The translations under genes were made by a program, and so were the position numbers. Shown piece by piece: positions 1-5,835 of a stretch of 5,971 bases of DNA. The stretch lies in NCBI GenBank assembly GCA_020720185.1, contig DYPB01000118.1, positions 1 to 5,971 on the forward strand, given 5' to 3'. The notes under the pieces were generated by a model that searched no databases, was not told where the DNA came from, and was given only the letters and a program-made list of their open reading frames with translations. Position 1 is the stretch's first letter, and each line of letters opens with the position of its first letter. The DNA comes from Flavobacterium psychrophilum. GTDB lineage: Bacteria; Bacteroidota; Bacteroidia; Flavobacteriales; Flavobacteriaceae.

Positions 1-1
1 G

Positions 2-126
2 TTTAACCCAGATTACGCATTAGAAATCTATTCCAAACTCAAACTACTTCAAAAATAAGCACTTACTCCTATTTTTATTGCATTTTGAGTTTTCATAACG
101 AAGTCTAATGCGTAATCTGGGTTTAA
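2..126 (+). mobile_element. Foldback MITE-like element, copy A (apex-deleted)
   Basis: Core 7-121 (115 bp) begins CCCAGATTACGCATTAGA and ends with its exact reverse complement, an 18-bp perfect terminal inverted repeat. TTTAA at 2-6 and 122-126 flanks the core as a direct repeat and fits a 5-bp target-site duplication. Inside the arms a second matched block (AAACTCAAA) follows a 10-11 nt mismatch. Compared with copy B it lacks 57 bp, and the breakpoints are two copies of TATTTTTA, so slippage or recombination between these repeats explains the loss. It also has T at 56 where B has C at 176. It has no coding capacity, so it would have to be moved by a transposase encoded elsewhere. The window starts one base before the left flank. 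It shares the TTTAA at 122-126 with copy B. Confidence 0.85.
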
Positions 127-303
127 CCCAGATTACGCATTAGAAATCTATTCCAAACTCAAACTACTTCAAAAACAAGCACTTACTCCTATTTTTAAAT
201 TCAAAATACAAAAGTATTCTTTCTTCAAAAATAGTCCGTGAGCACTTATTTTTATTGCATTTTGAGTTTTCATAACGAAGTCTAATGCGTAATCTGGGTT
301 TAA
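122..303 (+). mobile_element. Foldback MITE-like element, copy B (full length)
   Basis: Core 127-298 (172 bp), CCC to GGG, flanked by TTTAA at 122-126 and 299-303. Almost the whole core can fold on itself. The layers are the 18-bp terminal repeat, then AAACTCAAA on both arms, then an imperfect block (about 167-197 against 210-254), and an apical AATAC-AAAA-GTATT hairpin near 206-219. It contains no ORF. It is 170/172 identical to copy C at 1016-1187, in the same orientation and without indels, which suggests recent spread or gene conversion. The CCC/GGG ends and TTAA-containing 5-bp target resemble elements mobilised by IS1380/piggyBac-type transposases, but this is inference because no transposase of that kind is present here. 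Confidence 0.88.
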
Positions 304-305
304 TT

Positions 306-438
306 TCAATGGACGCTTTTTAAAATCTATAAGGATAAATTAATAAATCAACCGTGGTCGATTGATTAAATCATACGGACGAATAAAAACATTCCTACGG
401 ACGATTGAACAAAACAACGGCGGTAGTTTATTAATACA
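306..438 (+). repeat. Array of degenerate repeats phased at about 22 bp upstream of the HU-like gene
   Basis: In a very AT-rich stretch, GG dinucleotides that start similar motifs fall at 311, 333, 356, 377, 399 and 422, with spacings of 22, 23, 21, 22 and 23 bp. The best units are GGTCGATTGA (356), GGACGAATAA (377) and GGACGATTGA (399); the last two share TACGGACGA exactly (374-382 and 396-404). Units at 311 (GGACGC), 333 (GGATAAAT) and 422 (GGTAGTTT) are much weaker. A spacing of two helical turns places every unit on the same DNA face. The array ends just before the candidate promoter at 454-461, so a binding-site array is plausible. It could also be decayed iterons or chance. No gene is visible in 304-502. 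Confidence 0.45.
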
Positions 439-453
439 TTCCAAATAAAAATT

Positions 454-461
454 TATATTTG
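454..461 (+). promoter_or_regulatory. Candidate Bacteroidetes-type -7 promoter element for the HU-like gene
   Basis: TATATTTG is an exact match to the TAnnTTTG element used by the primary sigma factor of Bacteroidetes. It lies 41 bp before the ATG at 503, giving an expected leader of roughly 35 nt. No convincing TTG-type -33 element is seen at the right distance, so the call rests on one box and its position. The phased repeats end about 15-30 bp upstream, where a regulator could act. Confidence 0.55.
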
Positions 462-502
462 CAAGGAAAAAAATTAGAAAACTAAAAGCTCCAGCAAAAA
501 TT

Positions 503-886
503 ATGGCAATATCCTTTACCGCATCAGGAAAAACAAACCCCAACAACCCAAACACGCTCTTGCAATATTATCCTCGAGCTGTAAATAACGGAGAGATAAA
601 TTTAGAAGAACTTGCTGATAATTTAGCAAAAAAAACAACCCTTTCGGTTTCAGATTGCTACGGAGTTATTATTGGATTAGTAGCCGAAATTGAGCACGAA
701 TTGAGTAATGGAAAAATAGTTCGAATAGACCGCTTAGGCTCATTTCAGATTAGTATAAAGGGCAATCCCGAAGCAAGTGCTTTAGCCGTAAATACTAAAA
801 ATATAACTAAAAGTTCAATCATATACCGCCCCAGCAAGATGCTGAAATCGATGCTTGGCAAATTAAAATACAATAAAATAAGATAG
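503..886 (+). CDS. HU-related DNA-binding protein (Bacteroidetes HU_rel type)
   Basis: A 127-residue basic protein with the layout of the Bacteroidetes HU-related family (HU-like domain, HU_rel type). It has a short variable N-terminus, a helical dimerisation half (about 33-70, E-E-L-A-D-N-L-A-K then S-D-C-Y-G-V-I), the turn L-S-N-G-K-I-V-R-I-D-R-L-G-S-F (68-81) that corresponds to the HU G-F-G-x-F region, and a lysine-rich C-terminal end with I-I-Y-R-P-S-K-M-L-K-S-M-L (106-118). Family members bind DNA and are thought to shape or mark chromosomal DNA; a specific role cannot be assigned. The length is normal for the family, so the gene looks intact. The start at 503 is the first ATG after the candidate promoter and has an A-rich leader. 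The gene stands alone between foldback element copies B and C, with phased repeats upstream. Confidence 0.85.
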   Translation: MAISFTASGKTNPNNPNTLLQYYPRAVNNGEINLEELADNLAKKTTLSVSDCYGVIIGLVAEIEHELSNGKIVRIDRLGSFQISIKGNPEASALAVNTKNITKSSIIYRPSKMLKSMLGKLKYNKIR

Positions 887-896
887 TTTTTTATTG
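871..896 (+). terminator. Weak AT-rich hairpin at the end of the HU-like gene
   Basis: CAATAAAA (871-878) pairs with TTTTATTG (889-896) around a 10-nt loop that contains the stop codon TAG (884-886). The stem has only one G-C pair and no clean T-tract after it, so termination here is uncertain. The following stretch 897-1009 shows no ORF, RNA gene or repeat that I can support. Confidence 0.25.
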
Positions 897-1010
897 AAAA
901 ACAATTATTGGAAAGTTTGAGAATAGAAAATTATCTAACATCTATTAATAGGTATGAAATGCCCCCATCTACTGATTCTTTTCTATAAATATAATTAGCA
1001 GGATAGGGAT

Positions 1011-1192
1011 TTAAACCCAAATTACGCATTAGAAATCTATTCCAAACTCAAACTACTTCAAAAACAAGCACTTACTCCTATTTTTAAATTCAAAATACAA
1101 AAGTATTCTTTCTTCAAAAATAGTCCGTGAGCACTTATTTTTATTGCATTTTGAGTTTTCATAACGAAGTCTAATGCGTAATTTGGGTTAAA
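1011..1192 (+). mobile_element. Foldback MITE-like element, copy C (full length)
   Basis: Core 1016-1187 (172 bp) is collinear with copy B at a constant offset of 889. Only two bases differ: A at 1020 (G in B) and T at 1183 (C in B). They are the fifth base from each end and pair with each other, so the terminal repeat reads CCCAAATTACGCATTAGA on both arms. The flanking direct repeat is TTAAA (1011-1015 and 1188-1192), the reverse complement of the TTTAA around copies A and B, as expected if the element entered the same kind of target in the opposite relative orientation. It is non-coding. Together with copy B it brackets the HU-like gene. Confidence 0.87.
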
Positions 1193-1207
1193 GGTTTCCT
1201 CTTTAAT

Positions 1208-1230
1208 TTAGGGTGGTTCAAAAATTAGTT
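1208..1230 (+). repeat. Possible degenerate relative of the right-hand palindrome arm
   Basis: The sequence TAGGGTGGTTCAAAAATTAG followed by a T-run resembles the palindrome arm at 5578-5599 (AGGTGGGTTCTATAAATTAG). Most positions match if two or three single-base gaps are allowed. It stands alone with no nearby inverted partner or transposase, so it may be a leftover insertion-sequence end or chance. The rest of 1193-1345 is AT-rich leader sequence in which I see nothing else. Confidence 0.25.
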
Positions 1231-1345
1231 TTTTTTATAAATTTATTTTTTTCTGAGGCTCTTTTTATTTTATTTTGATTTAGTAATTTACTTTTTCTTA
1301 ACTTATTGATAACAATTTTATAACAAAATTAAATTTCATCTGGTA

Positions 1346-1353
1346 CATCTTTG
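1346..1353 (+). promoter_or_regulatory. Candidate -7 promoter element for the lipoprotein gene
   Basis: CATCTTTG, followed by C, matches the Bacteroidetes TAnnTTTG element at all fixed positions but the first. It lies 26 bp before the ATG at 1380, implying a leader of about 20 nt that is almost pure A/T, typical of highly expressed genes in this phylum. No good -33 element is seen. The promoter would serve the lipoprotein gene and, by read-through, the receptor downstream. Confidence 0.5.
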
Positions 1354-1379
1354 CATCAATAAATTTAATAAAAAAAAAC

Positions 1380-2585
1380 ATGAAAAAATTAATTTTTACA
1401 GCATTAACAGTTTTCACATTTGCTTTTCAATCTTGTAGCAAAGATGATGATCCAACTCCAGTTCCAACTCCACCTGCAGGTCAAACAGTTACAGGTGCAA
1501 TTACTGCCAACACAACTTGGACATCAGATCGTATTTGGACCATTGACAAAAAAGTTGTAGTTGGTAACGGTGTTACATTGACTATCCAACCAGGTACAAT
1601 TATTAAAGGTACACCAGGTACAGGTGCTAACTGTTCAGCATTAATTATTGCAAGAGGAGGAAAAATTAATGCAGTTGGAACTGCTGCTAACCCAATTATT
1701 TTTACAGCTAGTGAAGATAACATTAAAGTAGGTGAAAAAGCAGGAACTAATCTTACTGCCTCGGACTATGGAAAATGGGGTGGATTGTTAATCTTAGGAA
1801 AAGCAAAATGTTCTTTAACAGGAGATGTTGCTGAATATCAAATTGAAGGAATTGCTGCAACTGATACTTTTGGTTTGTACGGTGGTTCAGACAATGCTGA
1901 TAATTCAGGTACTTTGTCTTATGTTTCTTTTCGTCACGGTGGTGCGGAAATTGGTGCTGGAAACGAAATCAACGGTCTTACTTTAGGCGGTGTTGGTAGC
2001 GGAACAACAATCAATAATATCGAAATTTTTGGAACTTTTGATGACGGTGTTGAATATTTTGGAGGAACTGTTTCTACAACAAATGTTATTGTTTATGGTG
2101 CTATTGACGATGGTTTAGATATCGATCAATCTTATGCTGGAACTGTTACAAACGCTATGGTTGTAAAAAATACAGTTGCTGATAGTGGTCTTGAAATAGA
2201 TGGTCCAGAAGGAACTTACAACGCAAGTTTTACTTTAAACAAAATAACATTAGTAGGTAACGCTACAAATACTAACAAAATTGCTGAATTTAAATCAAAA
2301 GCAAGAGGAACATCAAGTAATGTTTATGTAAGAGACTTTAATGCAGCTGCTACTGTTAAAGTAACAGACGCAGTTTCAAGTACAAACTTTGCTGGTGGTA
2401 TCTTAAACTTTAGTACTTGGAATGTAAAAGCTACTGCTTTGACAGGTGTTTTTGTTGATGCAAATGCAGGTTCAACTTTTTCAACAGCTCCATTTGCAAC
2501 TGCAGTAACTGCTCCTGCAACTGGTGTTGGTGCAGATGTTACAGTATTTGCTTGGACATTAGCAAAAGCTAAAAACATCATCTAA
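1380..2585 (+). CDS. Surface lipoprotein with predicted parallel beta-helix, partner of the downstream TonB receptor
   Basis: A 401-residue predicted lipoprotein. A type II signal peptide (1-18, K-K then a hydrophobic stretch) ends in the lipobox F-Q-S-C with lipidated Cys19. Ser-Lys-Asp-Asp-Asp follows, which fits the lipoprotein export signal that sends Bacteroidetes lipoproteins to the cell surface. A Pro/Thr linker (25-33) precedes the body. V-T-L-T-I-Q-P-G-T-I-I-K-G (65-77) and the Gly/Asn/Ile-rich repeats after it suggest a right-handed beta-helix. Three acidic turns repeat at 22-25 residue spacing: D-D-G-V-E (221-225), D-D-G-L-D (243-247) and D-S-G-L-E (268-272); they could bind cations, which is inference. 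Relatives are often called hypothetical protein or, wrongly, multidrug transporter; there are no membrane helices here. The gene lies 87 bp before a TonB-dependent receptor in the same direction, so a role in substrate capture is plausible. The substrate is unknown. Confidence 0.75.
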   Translation: MKKLIFTALTVFTFAFQSCSKDDDPTPVPTPPAGQTVTGAITANTTWTSDRIWTIDKKVVVGNGVTLTIQPGTIIKGTPGTGANCSALIIARGGKINAVGTAANPIIFTASEDNIKVGEKAGTNLTASDYGKWGGLLILGKAKCSLTGDVAEYQIEGIAATDTFGLYGGSDNADNSGTLSYVSFRHGGAEIGAGNEINGLTLGGVGSGTTINNIEIFGTFDDGVEYFGGTVSTTNVIVYGAIDDGLDIDQSYAGTVTNAMVVKNTVADSGLEIDGPEGTYNASFTLNKITLVGNATNTNKIAEFKSKARGTSSNVYVRDFNAAATVKVTDAVSSTNFAGGILNFSTWNVKATALTGVFVDANAGSTFSTAPFATAVTAPATGVGADVTVFAWTLAKAKNII

Positions 2586-2612
2586 AAAAAACAATAATAT
2601 ACAATAATATAT

Positions 2613-2648
2613 AATTTGCACGATGGTTTATCTGTCGTGCAAATTTTT
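2613..2648 (+). terminator. Intergenic hairpin with T-tract between lipoprotein and receptor genes
   Basis: AATTTGCACGA (2613-2623) pairs perfectly over 11 bp with TCGTGCAAATT (2635-2645), with an 11-nt loop. The right arm runs into five T residues (2644-2648). It starts 27 bp after the lipoprotein stop, so it is probably an intrinsic terminator or a partial attenuator giving more lipoprotein than receptor transcript, or a hairpin protecting the upstream mRNA 3' end. The left arm also carries a loose -7-like TATAATTTG (2610-2618, one base too long between TA and TTTG), so an independent start for the receptor gene is possible but weak. Confidence 0.65.
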
Positions 2649-2672
2649 AGTAATAAACAAATTTAACAAATA

Positions 2673-5501
2673 ATGAATCTTTTAAAAAAATTTAGTGCTC
2701 TATTTCTTTTAGTATCCATTTCAACTTTTGCTCAAGAAAGCATTGTTACAGGAGTTGTAAAAGACGGCAAATTTAACGACGCATTGTCATTTGCAAATTT
2801 ATTAGTAAAAGAAAATAATGTTACTGCTGTAACTGATGTTGATGGAGCTTATCAAGTAAAATTAAAACCCGGCACATACACTTTTGTTTTTTCTTTTACT
2901 GGTTATAATAGTTTAACAATTGACGATGTTGAAGTAAAAGAAAATAATGTAACACGGGTGAATGCAACTTTATCATCGTTAGAAAAAAATACACTCCAAG
3001 AAGTAGTGATTAAATCTAATTTTAAAAGAAATACAGAACAATCGGTTTTGAACATTCAAAAAAGATCAATCAATGTTGTTGATGGAATTTCTATAGAATC
3101 GCTAACCAAAACAGGTGCTTCAAATGTGGCTGCGGCCGTAAAAAGTATTCCCGGAGTTTCTATAGTAGGCGACAAATATGTAGTTGTTAGGGGATTAAGC
3201 GATAGATATACAAAATCAATCTTGAACGGAATGGACATTCCAGGACTTGACCCAGACCGAAACACACTTCAAATGGATATTTTTCCGAAAGATATTTTAG
3301 ATAATATTTTGGTAATGAAAACCGTTTCGGCCAATTTAGATGCCGATTTTACTGGAGGAATGGTAAACATTGTTACTAAAGATTTTCCTACAAAAGCACA
3401 ATATAGTTTTTCATTAGGGCAAAGTTTTAATCCAAAAATGCACTTTAATTCAAACTATACAACTTATAACACTTCTCCAACTGATTTTCTTGGTTTTGAC
3501 AATGGGCAAAGAGACCTTCCTTATGATAGTAAATCAATCATTCCTGCTCCTAGCTCTGGAAATCAAGAATTGAATAGAATAACCAATTTGTTTAACAAAG
3601 ATTTAAAAGTACAACAAAAAACATCTAATGCAGACTATAGTTTTGGGTTTTCTGCTGGAAATCAATTCAATGTAGGAAAAAACAAATTAGGGTACATTGC
3701 CTCTATTTCTTACAAAAACGAAACTTCTTTTTACGAAAATTATGAAAGAGGAAGTTATTATAAAGACCCAAACCCATCGATTACTAAGTTGCAAGTTTCA
3801 GAAAAGCAATTTGGTAATTTAGGTAATAATAATGTGGTTTTTAGTGCACTTGGCGGACTCGCCTTCAAGACCACAAACAGCAAATACAAATTAAATGTTT
3901 TGCATATTCAAAATGGTGAATCGTCTGCTGTTTATTTCGATAAAATTGTCAAATTGACAAATGATTTACGAGTTTTTACCGATTTATTAGATTATACACA
4001 GCGATCAGTTAGCAATTTTCAACTTTCTGGTTTGCATACAAAAGGCAATAGTTCTTGGAAAACCGAATGGAATTTGGCTCAAACTTTTTCAGAAATTAAC
4101 GACAAAGATGTGCGTATAACTCCTTTTGAATACGACGAAACATTAAATACTTACCAAATAACGGCAAGTGGTGCTGGATCACCAAAAAGAATTTGGAGAA
4201 GTTTGAATGAAGGAAATTCGGTTGGAAAAATTGATTTTACAAAAAAACATAAACTTTTTAGTAACGAAGCAAAACTTCAATTTGGTGCAAAAAGCACTTT
4301 TAAAAATAGAGATTTTAGAATAGATCAATTCAATGTTTTAATTTATAATAGTAATGGTCAATCCTATAATGGCGATGCAAATAATGTATTAAAAGCAAAT
4401 AATATTTGGAATACCACAACTAATATAGGATCTTACATTAGTGGAGAATACCAGCCAAGTAATACTTACAAGTCATTCTTAACAATCCACGCAGGTTATA
4501 TTTCGGATGAGTTTAATGTTACAAAAAATCTAAAAGCAATTTTAGGTGTTCGTTTAGAGAAATTCGATTTGTTTTATACCGGACAAGACAATAATAGAAC
4601 TGTCGTATATAAAGATACTAAAACAATTGATAAATTAGACTTTTTCCCTTCGGCAAATGTTATTTATGCCTTGAATGATAATTCAAATCTTCGTTTATCA
4701 TATGCAAAAACAACGGCAAGACCATCTTTCAAAGAGGTTTCTTCTGCTCAAATTTACGATCCAATTTCCGATTTGACTTATAACGGTAATCTTAAATTGA
4801 GACCATCGTATATCAATAATTTTGACCTTCGATTCGAAAATTACGGTAAAGGAAATCAAATGTTTGCTTTTAGCGGTTTTTTCAAAACATTTAAAGACCC
4901 TATCGAATTAGCTTTTTATAGTGGTTCTGCACCAACAAATATTCAACACCGAAATATTGGTACAAAAAACGCTATCGTTTATGGAGCCGAGTTTGAATTT
5001 AGAAAAGATTTGGATTTTATTGGATTGAGAAATTTTAACATTAATGCCAACGCATCCCTTATAAAATCAGTTCAAGAAATGGATAAAACAGCAAACGGAG
5101 AGTATGAAACAAAACTTATTTCGTTGCGAGCAGGCGATACAATGACAGATACCCGCCAATTGCAAGGACAGTCGCCTTTTTTAATAAACGGAACACTATC
5201 ATATAATAATAAAAAATATAATTTTGATGCCAATTTAAGCTATAATGTTCAAGGAGAAACCCTTGAAGTAGTTGGTATTGCTGCGGTTCCTGATGTTTAT
5301 ACGCTACCATTTCATAGTCTTGGGTTTAATATGAGTAAAACTTTTGGAGAAACCAAAAACAGTACACTTCGATTTGGAATTTCTAACATTTTAAACGAAA
5401 TTCGTCAAAGTGTTTATAAATCGTTTAATGCAAATGATGAAATTTTTTCTAAAAAGATACCGTATAAATCTTTTTCTTTAAGCTATTCGTATAAATTTTA
5501 A
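2673..5501 (+). CDS. TonB-dependent outer-membrane receptor with carboxypeptidase-regulatory-like N-domain
   Basis: A 942-residue outer-membrane importer powered by the TonB-ExbB-ExbD complex. Residues 1-20 form a signal peptide (S-T-F-A then Q-E-S). Residues 24-101 form a carboxypeptidase-D-regulatory-like Ig-type domain (V-T-G-V-V-K, then T-D-V-D-G-A-Y). A TonB-box-like segment, T-L-Q-E-V-V-I, is at 107-113. The plug domain covers about 125-236, with V-V-R-G-L-S-D-R-Y (171-179), I-L-N-G-M-D-I-P (183-190) and T-G-G-M-V-N-I-V-T-K (227-236). The rest is a beta-barrel with the family-typical T-A-R-P-S-F-K-E near residue 685 and a C-terminal strand ending S-Y-K-F with terminal Phe, as needed for BAM insertion. 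Length and ends look complete. No susD-like gene follows, so it is not a canonical SusC/D pair; the likely partner is the upstream beta-helix lipoprotein. Substrate unknown. The ATG at 2673 gives an intact signal peptide. Confidence 0.9.
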   Translation: MNLLKKFSALFLLVSISTFAQESIVTGVVKDGKFNDALSFANLLVKENNVTAVTDVDGAYQVKLKPGTYTFVFSFTGYNSLTIDDVEVKENNVTRVNATLSSLEKNTLQEVVIKSNFKRNTEQSVLNIQKRSINVVDGISIESLTKTGASNVAAAVKSIPGVSIVGDKYVVVRGLSDRYTKSILNGMDIPGLDPDRNTLQMDIFPKDILDNILVMKTVSANLDADFTGGMVNIVTKDFPTKAQYSFSLGQSFNPKMHFNSNYTTYNTSPTDFLGFDNGQRDLPYDSKSIIPAPSSGNQELNRITNLFNKDLKVQQKTSNADYSFGFSAGNQFNVGKNKLGYIASISYKNETSFYENYERGSYYKDPNPSITKLQVSEKQFGNLGNNNVVFSALGGLAFKTTNSKYKLNVLHIQNGESSAVYFDKIVKLTNDLRVFTDLLDYTQRSVSNFQLSGLHTKGNSSWKTEWNLAQTFSEINDKDVRITPFEYDETLNTYQITASGAGSPKRIWRSLNEGNSVGKIDFTKKHKLFSNEAKLQFGAKSTFKNRDFRIDQFNVLIYNSNGQSYNGDANNVLKANNIWNTTTNIGSYISGEYQPSNTYKSFLTIHAGYISDEFNVTKNLKAILGVRLEKFDLFYTGQDNNRTVVYKDTKTIDKLDFFPSANVIYALNDNSNLRLSYAKTTARPSFKEVSSAQIYDPISDLTYNGNLKLRPSYINNFDLRFENYGKGNQMFAFSGFFKTFKDPIELAFYSGSAPTNIQHRNIGTKNAIVYGAEFEFRKDLDFIGLRNFNINANASLIKSVQEMDKTANGEYETKLISLRAGDTMTDTRQLQGQSPFLINGTLSYNNKKYNFDANLSYNVQGETLEVVGIAAVPDVYTLPFHSLGFNMSKTFGETKNSTLRFGISNILNEIRQSVYKSFNANDEIFSKKIPYKSFSLSYSYKF

Positions 5502-5516
5502 AAATCAGATTAAAAT

Positions 5517-5550
5517 AAAAAGAAGTTGTCTGAAAAGGCAACTTCTTTTT
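5517..5550 (+). terminator. Strong intrinsic terminator after the receptor gene
   Basis: AAAAAGAAGTTG (5517-5528) pairs with CAACTTCTTTTT (5539-5550). Two more pairs (T-G wobble and C-G) leave a six-base TGAAAA loop. The stem begins 15 bp after the stop codon and is followed by further T-rich sequence. The flanking A and T tracts make it usable from both strands, but no minus-strand gene is seen ending against it. Confidence 0.85.
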
Positions 5551-5577
5551 ATTTAATTTTTAATTTTGATAAAACAT

Positions 5578-5624
5578 AGGTGGGTTCTATAAATTAGTTA
5601 TCAGCTAATTTATAGAACCCACCT
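5578..5624. repeat. Nearly perfect 47-bp palindrome abutting the transposase remnant
   Basis: The left arm 5578-5599 (starting AGGTGGGTTCTATAAATTAG) and right arm 5603-5624 are inverted repeats of 22 bp around ATC, with one T-G mismatch near the centre. The right arm ends exactly where similarity of the minus-strand transposase remnant stops, and it supplies that reading frame's last codons and its stop. It could be two head-to-head insertion-sequence ends left after deletion, a tiny palindromic insertion, or the 3' end of the IS itself. No clear target duplication flanks it (ACAT on the left, TATT on the right). A T-tract is missing, so it is unlikely to be an ordinary terminator. Confidence 0.7.
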
Positions 5625-5835
5625 TATTCAAATAACCAATTAGAATGATTTTAAAAAACACAACAGGGTCGATAGATTCCTGCCCTTCGGAGCCATAATA
5701 TTTAGTTGTTCGTTTATATAAAAAATTGAAATTCAATGTTTTATCTAATTTTTGATAAAAATTATCATCAGGCACAAGGTCGCTCAAGCTGACATTGTAC
5801 AATGTTTTTTGGTGTAATGATTTTTTCCCTTGCAT
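5605..5835 (-). pseudogene. N-terminal remnant of an IS1182/IS5-type transposase
   Basis: Reads 76 residues from the ATG at 5835. The first 70 or so match the N-terminal DUF772-like domain of IS1182-family transposases: M-Q-G-K-K, then L-S-D-L-V-P-D-D-N-F-Y (17-27), Y-Y-G-S-E-G-Q-E-S-I-D-P-V-V-F-F-K (46-62) and I-I-L-I-G-Y-L (63-69). Members are usually around 450-550 residues with a DDE catalytic core; that core is entirely absent here, so the gene is dead. After G-Y-L-N the frame runs into the palindrome (5578-5624) and stops. I infer that insertion or deletion at about 5625 removed the rest, since no C-terminal part is seen between 5551 and 5577. The starting ATG and an AT-rich leader are kept. 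Confidence 0.8.

Noticed and set aside
2..303. Reading copies A and B as a transcription terminator or attenuator pair
   Set aside because: Target-like duplications and a third dispersed copy make a mobile element the better explanation. There is no upstream gene in the window to terminate.
306..438. CRISPR array reading of the 22-bp periodic repeats
   Set aside because: The units are degenerate, there are no unique spacers of constant length between identical repeats, and no cas gene is present.
340..555. A 71-residue minus-strand ORF overlapping the start of the HU-like gene
   Set aside because: It runs antisense through the repeat array and promoter region, has no recognisable domain, and the plus-strand HU-related protein explains the overlap.
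1303..1323. Possible Fur-like operator (TTATTGATAACAATTTTATAA) before the lipoprotein gene
   Set aside because: The two halves match poorly as an inverted repeat, and such AT-rich matches are expected by chance here.
1481..1723. Minus-strand ORFs inside the lipoprotein gene (1481-1723 and 2324-2581)
   Set aside because: They mirror the low-complexity Thr/Ala/Val-rich coding of the lipoprotein and have no start signals or known motifs.
3056..3265. Minus-strand ORFs inside the receptor gene (3056-3265 and 5116-5310)
   Set aside because: Both are antisense to well-conserved plug and barrel coding sequence and look like chance open frames.
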